The position numbers were made by a program, and so were the translations under genes. From Akkermansiaceae bacterium (lineage in GTDB: Bacteria; Verrucomicrobiota; Verrucomicrobiia; Verrucomicrobiales; Akkermansiaceae), in NCBI GenBank assembly GCA_024233115.1, contig JACKQB010000003.1, forward strand, positions 558,001-622,000: a stretch of DNA of 64,000 bases, written 5' to 3'. Shown here piece after piece: positions 17,672-25,591 of the stretch. Positions within the stretch are counted from its first letter, which is position 1, and each line of letters opens with the position of its first letter. Under the pieces are notes generated by a model that was not told the origin of the DNA, made no database searches, and saw only the letters and a program-made list of their open reading frames with translations.

Positions 17672-19168
17672 ATGAGTAATATTAACGAAATACATCGCAA
17701 AAGCCTTCTCACTGCCGGCTTTTTGGCACTCGTCGCCGCCGGTGTTGGCTTTGCCGTTCGCGGTGGTCTCCTCGGACAGTGGTCGTCCTTGTATGGTTTC
17801 ACCTTCACAGAGCTTGGCCAGATTACCGGCGGAGGTCTGTTAGGGTTCGGGCTGGTTATCTTGCTGACAAGCCTGGTCGTGGATGTTGTCGGCTACAAAA
17901 AGCTGATGATTGTAGCCCTGCTCTGTCACGTTGTATCAGCAGCCATGCTGTTTTTCACCACAGCTGTATTCAACTCAGCCGGTAAGGAGGCGACATTCGA
18001 ACTCCTGTTCTGGTCGTCCTTCATCTTCGCCATCGGAAATGGTATCTGTGAAGGTGTTATCAACCCACTCACTTCGACCCTCTTCCCCGAGAAGAAAACC
18101 CACTACCTCAACCTGCTCCATGCGGGCTGGCCGGCGGGACTGGTGCTCGGTGGTCTGGTCGCGTTCGCAGCCGGCTCCGTCCGTTGGGAACTCCTCCTCG
18201 CCACTTACCTTATTCCCACCGCCATCTACGGATACATCACATTCATCAACAAGTTCCCGAAAACCGCCGCACAAGAAGGAAGCATTTCCTACGGTGGTAT
18301 GTTCAGGACTTTGATCGGGCCGTTCTTCATCGTGCTTCTGGTTGCACATGCCTGCGTCGGCTATGTCGAACTGGGAACAGACAGCTGGATTAACAAAATC
18401 ACCGGCTCCATCCTGAAAAGTGCCGCCCTGGGCACCTCGCTGTTTATCTACACATCACTTCTGATGACCGGTCTGCGTTTCTTCGCCGGCCCCATTGTCC
18501 ACCGCATTTCCTCCCTCGGCCTGCTCTTTGCAAGCGCCCTCATCGGCGCCCTTGGCCTCTACCTCATCAGCATCGGCGACAGCGTGCCCTTCATGTTCTT
18601 TGCCGCAACCGTCTACGCCCTGGGAAAAACCTTCCTCTGGCCCACCATGCTCGGTGTCGTGGGTGAGCGCTTTCCCAAGAGTGCCACCGTCGCCATGGGG
18701 CTGCTCGGTGCCGTCGGCATGATTTCCGCTGGTTACCTCGGTGGACCCGGCATCGGCTACAAGCAAGACTACTTCGCTACCCAATACATCAAGGAAAAAG
18801 CACCCCAGACCTACGAGCGGGTCAAGGCTCCTGACGAAAACGGCTTCTTGCTTTTCCCGAAAGTTGTCGCTGTCGATGGTGCCAAGGCGGGTATGCTCGC
18901 TGACAACGCAGAGCGCGTTCTGAACGATGTTAAAATCGCGGGCGACGCCATTGAAAATCCCGAGTTCAAAGGGCTCCGTGCCCAACGCGACTGGTGGATT
19001 GCCAACAAGCAATTCGCCGAGACTGATGCCGGCCCGGTCGGAGAAGCCACTCTCCACGGAAGCCGCATGGCCATCAGGTTCACCGCCCTCGTCCCGGCCG
19101 CCATGGCCGTGCTTTACATCCTCCTCATCCTTCTGGGCAGAACCAGACCTATTCAAACAGAGGAATAA
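17672..19168 (+). CDS. MFS sugar transporter with large insertion before the last helix
   Basis: The 498-residue protein shows major facilitator features (GFAVRGGLLGQW in helix 1, about twelve hydrophobic segments). A hydrophilic segment of about 95 residues, rich in Lys, Asp and Glu, sits between the eleventh and twelfth helices at roughly 365-460, where typical MFS members have a short loop. The position between xylA and xylB makes xylose or a xylo-oligosaccharide the likely substrate. The leader reads AACAACAAACAAAAAACT before ATG, with no Shine-Dalgarno sequence. The stop is four bases before xylB. Confidence 0.82.
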   Translation: MSNINEIHRKSLLTAGFLALVAAGVGFAVRGGLLGQWSSLYGFTFTELGQITGGGLLGFGLVILLTSLVVDVVGYKKLMIVALLCHVVSAAMLFFTTAVFNSAGKEATFELLFWSSFIFAIGNGICEGVINPLTSTLFPEKKTHYLNLLHAGWPAGLVLGGLVAFAAGSVRWELLLATYLIPTAIYGYITFINKFPKTAAQEGSISYGGMFRTLIGPFFIVLLVAHACVGYVELGTDSWINKITGSILKSAALGTSLFIYTSLLMTGLRFFAGPIVHRISSLGLLFASALIGALGLYLISIGDSVPFMFFAATVYALGKTFLWPTMLGVVGERFPKSATVAMGLLGAVGMISAGYLGGPGIGYKQDYFATQYIKEKAPQTYERVKAPDENGFLLFPKVVAVDGAKAGMLADNAERVLNDVKIAGDAIENPEFKGLRAQRDWWIANKQFAETDAGPVGEATLHGSRMAIRFTALVPAAMAVLYILLILLGRTRPIQTEE

Positions 19169-19172
19169 AACG

Positions 19173-20579
19173 ATGTTCCTGGGACTCGATTGTTCTACAC
19201 AAAGCCTTTCCGCGCTCATCATGGACGCGCGGGAAGGCTCCATCCTCCATGAGGTGTCGGTCAATTTTGAAAAGGACCTGCCTCATTACCAGACCACATC
19301 CGGGTTCGTCCACGGTGACGCCCCCGGCGAGGTCTTTTCCGATCCGCTGATGTGGCTCGAGGCCCTCGACCTGCTCTGCGCCCGTATGGTCGAACAAAAA
19401 ATCGACCTCTCAGCCATCGAGGCCATTTCCGGCTCGGGCCAGCAGCACGCAACCGTCTATCTCAACGACAAGGCGGCGACCACCCTGCCCCGTCTCGATA
19501 GCGCCCTGGGCTTGAAAGAGCAAATCGCCCCCTGCATCAGCCGCGCTCTCTCGCCGATCTGGATGGACAGCTCCACCCAAGACGAGTGCGATGAAATCGC
19601 CCGGGCGATGGGAGGCAACGATGAAGTCTGCCGCAGAACCGGCTCCATTGCGACCCAACGCTTCTCCGGCCCGCAAATCAGACGTTTTTCAAAAACCGAC
19701 CCCGAAGGCTGGGCGAACACCGCCACCGTCCACCTCAACAGCTCCTTCCTCGCGTCCATCCTCGCGGGTGCATCCGTGGCTATCGACCACGGTGACGGCG
19801 CCGGCATGAACCTGATGAACCTCGCCACCGGAAACTGGGACAGCGGTCTGGTCGAGGCCACCGCGCCCGGCCTGGCCGACAAGCTCCCGCCCCTCGCCCC
19901 CTCCAACACCATCACCGGCACGGTCAGCCGCTATTTTGTAGAAAAATACCAGTTCAACCCCGCCGCCAAGGTCGCTCTCTGGTCGGGTGACAATCCGTGC
20001 AGCCTGGTCGGCATGGGGGCGGCATCCAGTGGCAAGATGGTCATCTCGCTCGGCACCAGCTACACGCTCTTCGCCGCCATGGAGAACCCGCTCACAGATC
20101 CTAACGGCTTCGGTCATGTCTTTGGCAACCCCTGCGGCAAGTTCATGAGCCTGATCTGCTTCAGCGACGGCGCCCTCTCCCTTGAAAAACTCCGCAGCGA
20201 GCTCAACATCACCTGGGATGCGTTCAGCGACATGGCTCTCGACCGGAAGAATCCGGACGGCAACCCCGTCCGCTCCCTGCTCCATGCCCAATTCTCCAAT
20301 ATGAAGAAGCACAGCGACTGGATGGGCGAAACACCCGACACCATCTACGTCACCGGTGGAGCCTCCCAAAACGAGGGCATCTGCCAGACCATCGCCGACA
20401 TCTTCAACGCCAGGGTCCAGCGCATGGGCACCAGCGCATCGGCCTCCCTCGGCGCCGCCATGCGCGCCGCCCACGCAATCGGCCACTTCCCCCTCAGCCA
20501 GCTTGAGGAAAAATTCACCCGCCCCGCGCCCAATTCCCTCATCACCCCAACGCCACCCCCTTACCCTATTAACAATTAA
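19173..20579 (+). CDS. xylB: Xylulokinase (FGGY family)
   Basis: The 468-residue enzyme phosphorylates D-xylulose to xylulose-5-phosphate. The FGGY N-terminal phosphate loop (FLGLDCSTQS), ISGSGQQHATVYL, PIWMDSSTQ, the catalytic-Asp segment HGDGAGMNLMNL and the C-terminal IYVTGGASQNEGICQTIADI ATPase motif are all present. The ATG at 19173 is four bases after the transporter stop and has a weak AGAGGA upstream. The frame stays open further left, but that part overlaps the transporter and is not coding. Confidence 0.93.
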   Translation: MFLGLDCSTQSLSALIMDAREGSILHEVSVNFEKDLPHYQTTSGFVHGDAPGEVFSDPLMWLEALDLLCARMVEQKIDLSAIEAISGSGQQHATVYLNDKAATTLPRLDSALGLKEQIAPCISRALSPIWMDSSTQDECDEIARAMGGNDEVCRRTGSIATQRFSGPQIRRFSKTDPEGWANTATVHLNSSFLASILAGASVAIDHGDGAGMNLMNLATGNWDSGLVEATAPGLADKLPPLAPSNTITGTVSRYFVEKYQFNPAAKVALWSGDNPCSLVGMGAASSGKMVISLGTSYTLFAAMENPLTDPNGFGHVFGNPCGKFMSLICFSDGALSLEKLRSELNITWDAFSDMALDRKNPDGNPVRSLLHAQFSNMKKHSDWMGETPDTIYVTGGASQNEGICQTIADIFNARVQRMGTSASASLGAAMRAAHAIGHFPLSQLEEKFTRPAPNSLITPTPPPYPINN

Positions 20580-20606
20580 CCAATAACCATTAACCCAACA
20601 ACCATC

Positions 20607-21647
20607 ATGTCCAGACCCGTCACACTCTTCACCGGCCAGTGGGCCGACCTCCCGCTCGCCGATCTCCTGCCGAAAGTCTATGAAATGGGCTACGACGGCG
20701 TCGAACTCGCCTGCTGGGGCGACCACTTCGACGTCGATGCCGCCCTTGCCGACGATTCCTACATCGCCGACAAATGGAAGCTCCTAACCGACAACGACCT
20801 CGATTGCTACGCCATCTCCAACCACCTCGTCGGCCAGGCGATCTGCGACAACATCGATGAGCGCCACAAGGCCATTCTCCCCCCCGCCGTCTGGGGCGAC
20901 GGTGACGCCGAGGGCGTACGCACCCGCGCCGCCGAGCACATGGCGAACGCCGCCCGCGCCTGCCGCAAGTTCATGGACGCACGTCCCGGCGGCAAGCACC
21001 CGATCACCCCGGTGGTCAACGGCTTCACCGGCTCGTCCATCTGGCACGCGCTCTACTCGTTCCCGCCAACCTCACAGGAATACCTCCAGGCCGGCTTCGA
21101 CGACTTTGGCAAACGTTTCACCCCGATCCTCGATGCTTTTGAGGAAGTGGATGTCAACTTCGGCCTCGAGGTCCATCCCACCGAGATCGCCTTCGACATC
21201 GCCTCCACCGAGCGCGCCATCGAGGCGGTCAAGGGACACAAACGCTTCGGTTTCAACTACGACCCCTCACACCTCGGCTACCAGGGCGTCGATTACGTCA
21301 AGTTCATCCGCACCTTCTCCGGGCGCATCTATCACGTCCACATGAAGGACGCCTGGTGGGGCCACGGCGACGGCACGGTGGGTGTCTTCGGCGGCCACAC
21401 CGACTTCGCGGACGCGCGCCGCTTCTGGGACTTCCGCTCCGTCGGCCGCGGCGACATTGATTTCGAGGAAATCATCGTCGCCCTCAACGACACCGGCTAC
21501 GAAGGCCCCCTTTCCGTCGAATGGGAGGACGCCCGTATGGACCGTTTCCACGGCGCCACCGAGTCCTGCGAATACACCCGCGGCCTCGATTTCCCGAGAA
21601 ACTCCGGCGGCCTCTTCGACTCCGCCTTCGACCAGGACAACCAGTAA
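20607..21647 (+). CDS. TIM-barrel sugar phosphate isomerase/epimerase
   Basis: This 346-residue member of the AP endonuclease 2-like xylose-isomerase superfamily has metal-site residues along the barrel strands: LEVHPTE (Glu), NYDPSHLGYQG (Asp, His), YHVHMKDAWWG (His, Asp) and SVEWEDARMD (Glu). The exact reaction cannot be assigned; relatives include tagatose/psicose epimerases and inosose isomerases. It sits between xylB and a Gfo/Idh/MocA dehydrogenase, a pairing frequent in Verrucomicrobia and Planctomycetes sugar clusters, and the two probably process the same substrate. The leader is A/C-rich (AACCAATAACCATTAACCC). Confidence 0.85.
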   Translation: MSRPVTLFTGQWADLPLADLLPKVYEMGYDGVELACWGDHFDVDAALADDSYIADKWKLLTDNDLDCYAISNHLVGQAICDNIDERHKAILPPAVWGDGDAEGVRTRAAEHMANAARACRKFMDARPGGKHPITPVVNGFTGSSIWHALYSFPPTSQEYLQAGFDDFGKRFTPILDAFEEVDVNFGLEVHPTEIAFDIASTERAIEAVKGHKRFGFNYDPSHLGYQGVDYVKFIRTFSGRIYHVHMKDAWWGHGDGTVGVFGGHTDFADARRFWDFRSVGRGDIDFEEIIVALNDTGYEGPLSVEWEDARMDRFHGATESCEYTRGLDFPRNSGGLFDSAFDQDNQ

Positions 21648-21697
21648 TCATCCCTCATTTCTTCATTCATCCATTCATTCAATCATCCATTAAAAAA

Positions 21698-22885
21698 ATG
21701 TCTTCTCCACAACCACTCAAAGTAGCCATGATCGGTGGCGGTGCCGGCGCATTCATCGCCAACCCGCACCAGAAAGCCATCCACTTCGACGGCACCCGCA
21801 GGGTCCACTCCGTCGCCCTCCACCCGGACCCGGAAATCGCCATGAACGAGGCCAATAACTGGCCCTACCCCGTCAAAGGCTACAAGTCATACGACGATCT
21901 GTTTGCCGACCAGGCGAGCTTGCCCGAGGACCAACGCGTCGATTACGTGCTCATCGTGACCCCCAACTTCGTCCACTTCGACCCCGCCATGAAGGCGCTC
22001 GAACTCGGACTCCCCGTGATGTGTGAGAAACCCCTCACCGTCAACCTTGAGGAAGCCGACCTCCTCGTCGCCAAGGCGCGCGAGAAAAACGTGCCCTTCG
22101 CCGTCGCCCACACCTACCTCGGCCACTGGAGCAGCTGGTTCAGTCGTCACATCGTCCAGAGCGGCCTCCTCGGGGAAGTCCGCTGGGTGGATTCCTACTA
22201 CATCCAGGGATGGCTCGCCGACAAACTCGAGGACTCCGGCCAACAGCAAGCCGCATGGCGCACCGACCCTAAAAAAGCCGGCGGCAGCGGCTGCGGCGGC
22301 GACATCGGCACCCACGCTCTGATGCAACTTCGTTTTGTCACCGGACTCGACGTTGAACGTGTCTCGGCCAGACTCGACAAGTTTGTCCCCGGACGCCCGA
22401 TCGACGACCACTTCACCACCTACGGCGAACTCTCTAACGGCGGCAAGTGCCTCGTCCGCGCCTCGCAAATCTGCATCGGTCATAAAAACGACCTCGGCAT
22501 TATGATCGCCGGCACCAAGGGCGCGCTCAAGTGGAGCCAGGAAGACCCCGAGAAAGTCACCATCTTCCTCCAGGACCAGCCGGACCGCACCTACTGGCGC
22601 GGCGCGGTTTCCGCCAACGACGGATTCCTGGGCGACGTGCCCCAGTGGCTGCTCGACGAACCCACCATCCCCAGCGGCCACGGCGAAGCCTTCCACGACG
22701 CCTATGCCCGACTCCACCGCGAGTTCGAAAAAGACGTCCGCGCCTATCAGGCGGGTGAAGCCTGGAGCTGTGACGGCAGCAAATACGCCAACATCGACGA
22801 CGGTCGCATGGGCCTCGCCTTCATCGACGCCGCTCTCAAGTCCGACGCCGCAGACGGTGCCTGGGAAGTGGTGACCAAGGGCTGA
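21698..22885 (+). CDS. Gfo/Idh/MocA family NAD(P)-dependent dehydrogenase
   Basis: The 395-residue protein starts with a Rossmann dinucleotide fold (VAMIGGGAGAF) and carries the family motif MCEKPLTVNLEEADLL. The C-terminal alpha/beta domain includes GSGCGGDIGTHALMQLRFVTG, where the GDIGTH segment supplies the usual catalytic Asp/His. The substrate is a sugar, inositol or derivative by family analogy. It is the last gene of the xylose cluster and is followed at once by a REPIN that may end or stabilise the transcript. The region upstream is filled with CATT/CATC micro-repeats. Confidence 0.88.
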   Translation: MSSPQPLKVAMIGGGAGAFIANPHQKAIHFDGTRRVHSVALHPDPEIAMNEANNWPYPVKGYKSYDDLFADQASLPEDQRVDYVLIVTPNFVHFDPAMKALELGLPVMCEKPLTVNLEEADLLVAKAREKNVPFAVAHTYLGHWSSWFSRHIVQSGLLGEVRWVDSYYIQGWLADKLEDSGQQQAAWRTDPKKAGGSGCGGDIGTHALMQLRFVTGLDVERVSARLDKFVPGRPIDDHFTTYGELSNGGKCLVRASQICIGHKNDLGIMIAGTKGALKWSQEDPEKVTIFLQDQPDRTYWRGAVSANDGFLGDVPQWLLDEPTIPSGHGEAFHDAYARLHREFEKDVRAYQAGEAWSCDGSKYANIDDGRMGLAFIDAALKSDAADGAWEVVTKG

Positions 22886-22891
22886 CAAAAG

Positions 22892-22961
22892 GTAGGACAG
22901 CTTTGCAAGCTGTCGACAAGCCAAGCACACATCCTGCCAACAGCTTACAAAGCTGTCCTAC
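22892..22961. repeat. REPIN: two inverted REP elements with GTAG heads
   Basis: The left REP has GTAG at 22892, then a perfect GACAGCTT/AAGCTGTC stem around TGC. The right REP is the same in reverse, 22939-22961, with one mismatch. The arms match over 21 of 22 bases with a 26-base spacer. GTAG followed by a palindrome is the hallmark of REPs mobilised by REP-associated tyrosine transposases, and such a transposase lies at 30068-31066. The right REP contains the stop codon of the next gene. Confidence 0.85.
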
Positions 22962-23694
22962 TCGGCTGAGCATTCAACTCCCCGAGTATATCCCGTCCCG
23001 ATATTTCACCTAACATTTCAAGCTCGGCAGCCAATACCTGCCGGGCTTTTTTTCCATCCTCATCTGGTCGACCACAATGGGTGCATGACGCGAAGCCTGG
23101 ATACCCTTCCGTTTTTTGTGGGTCATTATCGGGTGCAACCAGGGTCAGCAGAGGCCTTGACCGACTGTGGTTTGCCGGCATCACCACAATCGGATGAATC
23201 CAACAGGTCAGTGGTTTATCAAACCACGGCTGCCTACCCAGCTCCATCGATAAACGCTGAATGCCGCACCGCCCTTCGCGATCCAGAAAAACACATCTCG
23301 TTGTTGGAAAATGATCCGGGAAATCGGTAGCCAATTCCCCGTCTTCAACGATACGCGTAGCGGTCTTCCATGACTTCCCTCCCCTTACCGCGACCACGGG
23401 TTCCGTGGGTAATGACAATCCATACTCTGCGAGTTTCTCCCCATGCTGATCCAGGATGGCTTCAATGCCTTCCGCCTCTTCCGGTGACAGATACACGCCA
23501 TCGTGACAGCACGTCGCCCGGCAATTTGCCAATTCACACGGTTTTATCCTCTGTTCGAAAGCCTCATGATCCACCTGAGCCTCGCGCAGCTGCGCAGCCA
23601 GTATTCCAGCTGTTTTTTGATACGCGGTGTTCTTCTTGCTCACGGGATGACTTTTTATGTGAATAGGTGGGCTTGTAAATAAGTTAGTATCCAT
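22945..23694 (-). CDS. Cysteine-cluster (YkgJ/DUF3109-like) metal-binding protein
   Basis: The 249-residue protein is rich in paired cysteines: CELANCRATCC near residues 53-63, a TTRCVFLDREGRCGIQ segment, LTCWIHP and CTHCGRP near the C terminus. This spacing resembles zinc/iron-chelating YkgJ or DUF3109 proteins, whose function is unknown. Its TAA stop lies inside the right half of the REPIN, so the last codons come from repeat DNA. The start at 23694 has no Shine-Dalgarno sequence; MSKKNTAYQK-type downstream starts are not present as ATG, so the first 18 residues are uncertain. Confidence 0.65.
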   Translation of the reverse strand: MDTNLFTSPPIHIKSHPVSKKNTAYQKTAGILAAQLREAQVDHEAFEQRIKPCELANCRATCCHDGVYLSPEEAEGIEAILDQHGEKLAEYGLSLPTEPVVAVRGGKSWKTATRIVEDGELATDFPDHFPTTRCVFLDREGRCGIQRLSMELGRQPWFDKPLTCWIHPIVVMPANHSRSRPLLTLVAPDNDPQKTEGYPGFASCTHCGRPDEDGKKARQVLAAELEMLGEISGRDILGELNAQPSRTAL

Positions 23695-23749
23695 CCACAG
23701 AGCTCACTTCCCTCTCAATCCGTTTTTTGACCTTTCGTTCAACTTATAC

Positions 23750-23765
23750 TTGACCGATCGGTCAA
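23750..23765. promoter_or_regulatory. Palindromic TetR operator upstream of the TetR gene
   Basis: TTGACCGATCGGTCAA is a perfect 16-base palindrome 35 bases before the TetR start. A near-identical palindrome occurs at 24405 before the neighbouring gene. The first half (TTGACC) could double as a -35 box, which fits autorepression. Confidence 0.85.
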
Positions 23766-23799
23766 ACCAGCTACTTTGCCGCCCGAGACGAACAACCCG

Positions 23800-24387
23800 A
23801 TGCCTGGACGCCCGAAACATTTTGATGAAAACCATGCCCTGGAACAAGCGATGGAGCTGTTCTGGGAGAAGGGATACGATTGCACGGGTATCCGCGATCT
23901 CGAGAATACTCTCGGGATCGGCCGCCAGAGTATCTACAACACCTTTGGTGACAAACGCAGCTTGTTCATCAAAGCCTTCCACCACTACGCCCAGAGTAGA
24001 AGTGGTGCCATGATCTCCATCTTGCAACAAGACGGATCGGCTGAGGAAAAAATCGACCATTTCTTTACCACGCTGATCAACGCACAATGCAGCGACAAGC
24101 GCTCGGGCTGCCTGCTGGCCAATAGCGTCAGCAGCTCCATCCAGGCGGACCCTGAAGCCGCGGCCATCGTCAATAACTCCCTGAAACGCCTCCATCAGGC
24201 GCTTTCCGCCTGTCTCGAAGCAATAGCTCCTGATGCCACTGAACGAAAAAAAACCGCCTGGTTGTTGGTCAACACAGCGCAAGGACTCTGCATCCTTTCC
24301 AAGTCGGGACTATCAAAAAACATCCTCAACGGCATCAAAAACCAAACCCTCTCACTCTTCTTCCATGTAACCAATCACCCCGCGTAA
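23800..24387 (+). CDS. TetR/AcrR family transcriptional repressor
   Basis: The 195-residue protein has an N-terminal helix-turn-helix (FDENHALEQAMELFWEKGYDCTGI, then NTLGIGRQSIYNTFGDKRSLF), followed by a ligand-binding helical domain of the kind seen in reductant/electrophile-responsive TetR proteins (DKRSGCLLANS near residue 110). ATG 23800 was taken because MPGRPKHFDEN is a typical TetR start; a TTG at 23776 is in frame. Matching palindromes upstream and downstream indicate autorepression and control of the AhpD-like gene. Confidence 0.9.
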   Translation: MPGRPKHFDENHALEQAMELFWEKGYDCTGIRDLENTLGIGRQSIYNTFGDKRSLFIKAFHHYAQSRSGAMISILQQDGSAEEKIDHFFTTLINAQCSDKRSGCLLANSVSSSIQADPEAAAIVNNSLKRLHQALSACLEAIAPDATERKKTAWLLVNTAQGLCILSKSGLSKNILNGIKNQTLSLFFHVTNHPA

Positions 24388-24404
24388 AAAAATTTCAGAT
24401 ATTT

Positions 24405-24420
24405 TTGACCGTTCGGTCAA
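24405..24420. promoter_or_regulatory. Second TetR operator, upstream of the AhpD-like gene
   Basis: TTGACCGTTCGGTCAA differs from the operator at 23750 by one central base. It lies 58 bases before the AhpD-like start and 17 after the TetR stop, so the target gene has its own regulated promoter. Confidence 0.85.
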
Positions 24421-24478
24421 GTCTGATCAACCCGGTCATCAAGACCAATAACAAGAACCCAAGTAACCATACAATACC

Positions 24479-25054
24479 ATGAACAACACCATATTCACCG
24501 CCGAAACAGCACCCGAAAAAAGCCGCCCTCTGCTCGAAGGGGTTAAAAATAAAATGGGCATGGTCCCTAACATTCTAGGTGGAATGGCTGTCGCACCAGC
24601 CACCCTCCAAGCCTACATCGGACTGTCAGGAGCCTTTGCCCAGACCTCCCTGAGCCCGGCCGAACAGCAGGTCGTGGCACTCTCCATCAGTCACGTCAAT
24701 GGCTGCGACTACTGCATGGCAGCCCACACCACGATGGCCAAAGGCGCTGGTGTCGCCCAGGAGGTAGTGGATGCTGTCCGCAACGGCACAGCACTTGAGC
24801 CCAAGCTCGAAGCTCTCCGCACCTTTGCCCTCCGCATGCAGGAATCCAAAGGCCATCTCGAAGCGGGTGAACTGGATGCTTTTCTCGGAGCCGGCTACAG
24901 CGAAGCCCAGGCCTACGAAGTCATCGTGGGCATTGCGCTCAAGGTGATCACCAACTACAGCAACCGCCTGCTCAACACTCCTGTTGACGCCGCCTTTGCC
25001 GCCAATGCATGGAAAAAGCCAAGCTGTGAAACTGCCTGCGGGTGCAGTGCCTAG
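24479..25054 (+). CDS. Carboxymuconolactone decarboxylase/AhpD-like peroxidase-family protein
   Basis: The 191-residue protein carries the AhpD motif at VNGCDYCMAAHTTMA: Cys-x-x-Cys with a His three residues on. Such proteins reduce peroxides or act on cyclic lactones; the redox CxxC favours the former. An unusual C-terminal tail CETACGCSA adds three cysteines. It follows a TetR gene and a matching operator, so it is probably induced by an electrophile or oxidant. The leader is A/C-rich without a Shine-Dalgarno sequence, and a terminator follows at 25102. Confidence 0.88.
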   Translation: MNNTIFTAETAPEKSRPLLEGVKNKMGMVPNILGGMAVAPATLQAYIGLSGAFAQTSLSPAEQQVVALSISHVNGCDYCMAAHTTMAKGAGVAQEVVDAVRNGTALEPKLEALRTFALRMQESKGHLEAGELDAFLGAGYSEAQAYEVIVGIALKVITNYSNRLLNTPVDAAFAANAWKKPSCETACGCSA

Positions 25055-25101
25055 GCACCAAATGATTTCGGGTTAAGAGAGAAGCCCATCATGACAAAAG
25101 T

Positions 25102-25128
25102 GGCTCCGGGAAACCGGAGTCGCTTTTT
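25102..25128 (+). terminator. Rho-independent terminator after the AhpD-like gene
   Basis: A CTCCGG/CCGGAG stem with a GAAA tetraloop, extended by two further pairs, is followed by five T residues, 48 bases after the stop codon. Confidence 0.85.
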
Positions 25129-25146
25129 CTGTTTTCCCTCAATGGC

Positions 25147-25179
25147 TATTTGGAGTTTGGTTTTTGGTATTTGGAGTTT
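25147..25179. repeat. Two copies of TATTTGGAGTTT
   Basis: The 12-base word occurs at 25147 and 25168. A third copy, in the same strand sense, lies at 55861 within the first codons of gspI. The repeat sits directly before a small gene and seems to belong to a family of low-complexity intergenic repeats. Confidence 0.5.
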
Positions 25180-25190
25180 AAGATCAAAGC

Positions 25191-25472
25191 ATGGCCCTCC
25201 CTCTGAAAAAAAGTGAAGTGATCTGTTTCTACGATCTCCAGTACCGTTGGACAAAACGCAGCACGGAACGTGGTGTCGAAGTAAGGATCGAGCTCAACGA
25301 GAACCCTGACGGGCAAATGATCATCGCCCAATGCCCCCGCGTCTTCCGCCCCGACATGGTCGAAGACGTCATCGAACATGGTCGCAAAATGGGTTGGAAA
25401 CCCGAGACCAAGGGCGAAGCAATGACCGTCAGGCTCACCAAACGTGGGTTAACGAAAATAGAACCCAGTTGA
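25191..25472 (+). CDS. Small hypothetical protein, 93 residues
   Basis: I do not recognise the family. The protein is mixed alpha/beta in appearance, highly charged, with a VEVRIELNENPDGQMIIAQC strand-turn-strand and a C-terminal amphipathic part; there is no signal peptide or membrane segment. It follows a terminator and lies alone between the AhpD-like gene and a convergent membrane-protein gene. Codon use is like the neighbours, which supports it as real. The leader contains the TATTTGGAGTTT repeat rather than a Shine-Dalgarno sequence. Confidence 0.55.
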   Translation: MALPLKKSEVICFYDLQYRWTKRSTERGVEVRIELNENPDGQMIIAQCPRVFRPDMVEDVIEHGRKMGWKPETKGEAMTVRLTKRGLTKIEPS

Positions 25473-25526
25473 TCGGCATGCATTGCTATGCAGTGCGGAT
25501 GGCTTGCCTACGCTTTGTGGCCGGGT

Positions 25527-25591
25527 GGAGCTTGCTCCATGCGGCGGGGGGTCAACGGGCCCGGGGTGAAGATAGAAAGGTAGCCAGCTAC
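25527..25591. repeat. Possible REP-like hairpins at a convergent gene end
   Basis: GGAGC/GCTCC around TT lies at 25527-25538, and GTAGCCAGCTAC lies at 25580-25591, overlapping the TAG stop of the leftward gene. The latter shares GTAGCCAGC with the hairpin at 5789. The evidence is weak because the elements are short. Confidence 0.3.

Noticed and set aside
19689..20726. 345-codon antisense frame over xylB
   Set aside because: It is a shadow of a GC-rich gene with strong third-position bias; composition is Gly/Ala/Val/Asp-biased without motifs.
20563..21700. Micro-repeats as a tandem repeat locus or origin iterons
   Set aside because: The words are degenerate, differ from gap to gap and are spread over many intergenic regions; no DnaA boxes or replication genes lie nearby.
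21887..22930. 347-codon antisense frame over the Gfo/Idh/MocA gene
   Set aside because: Same reason: it is opposite a clear family member and has no recognisable domain.
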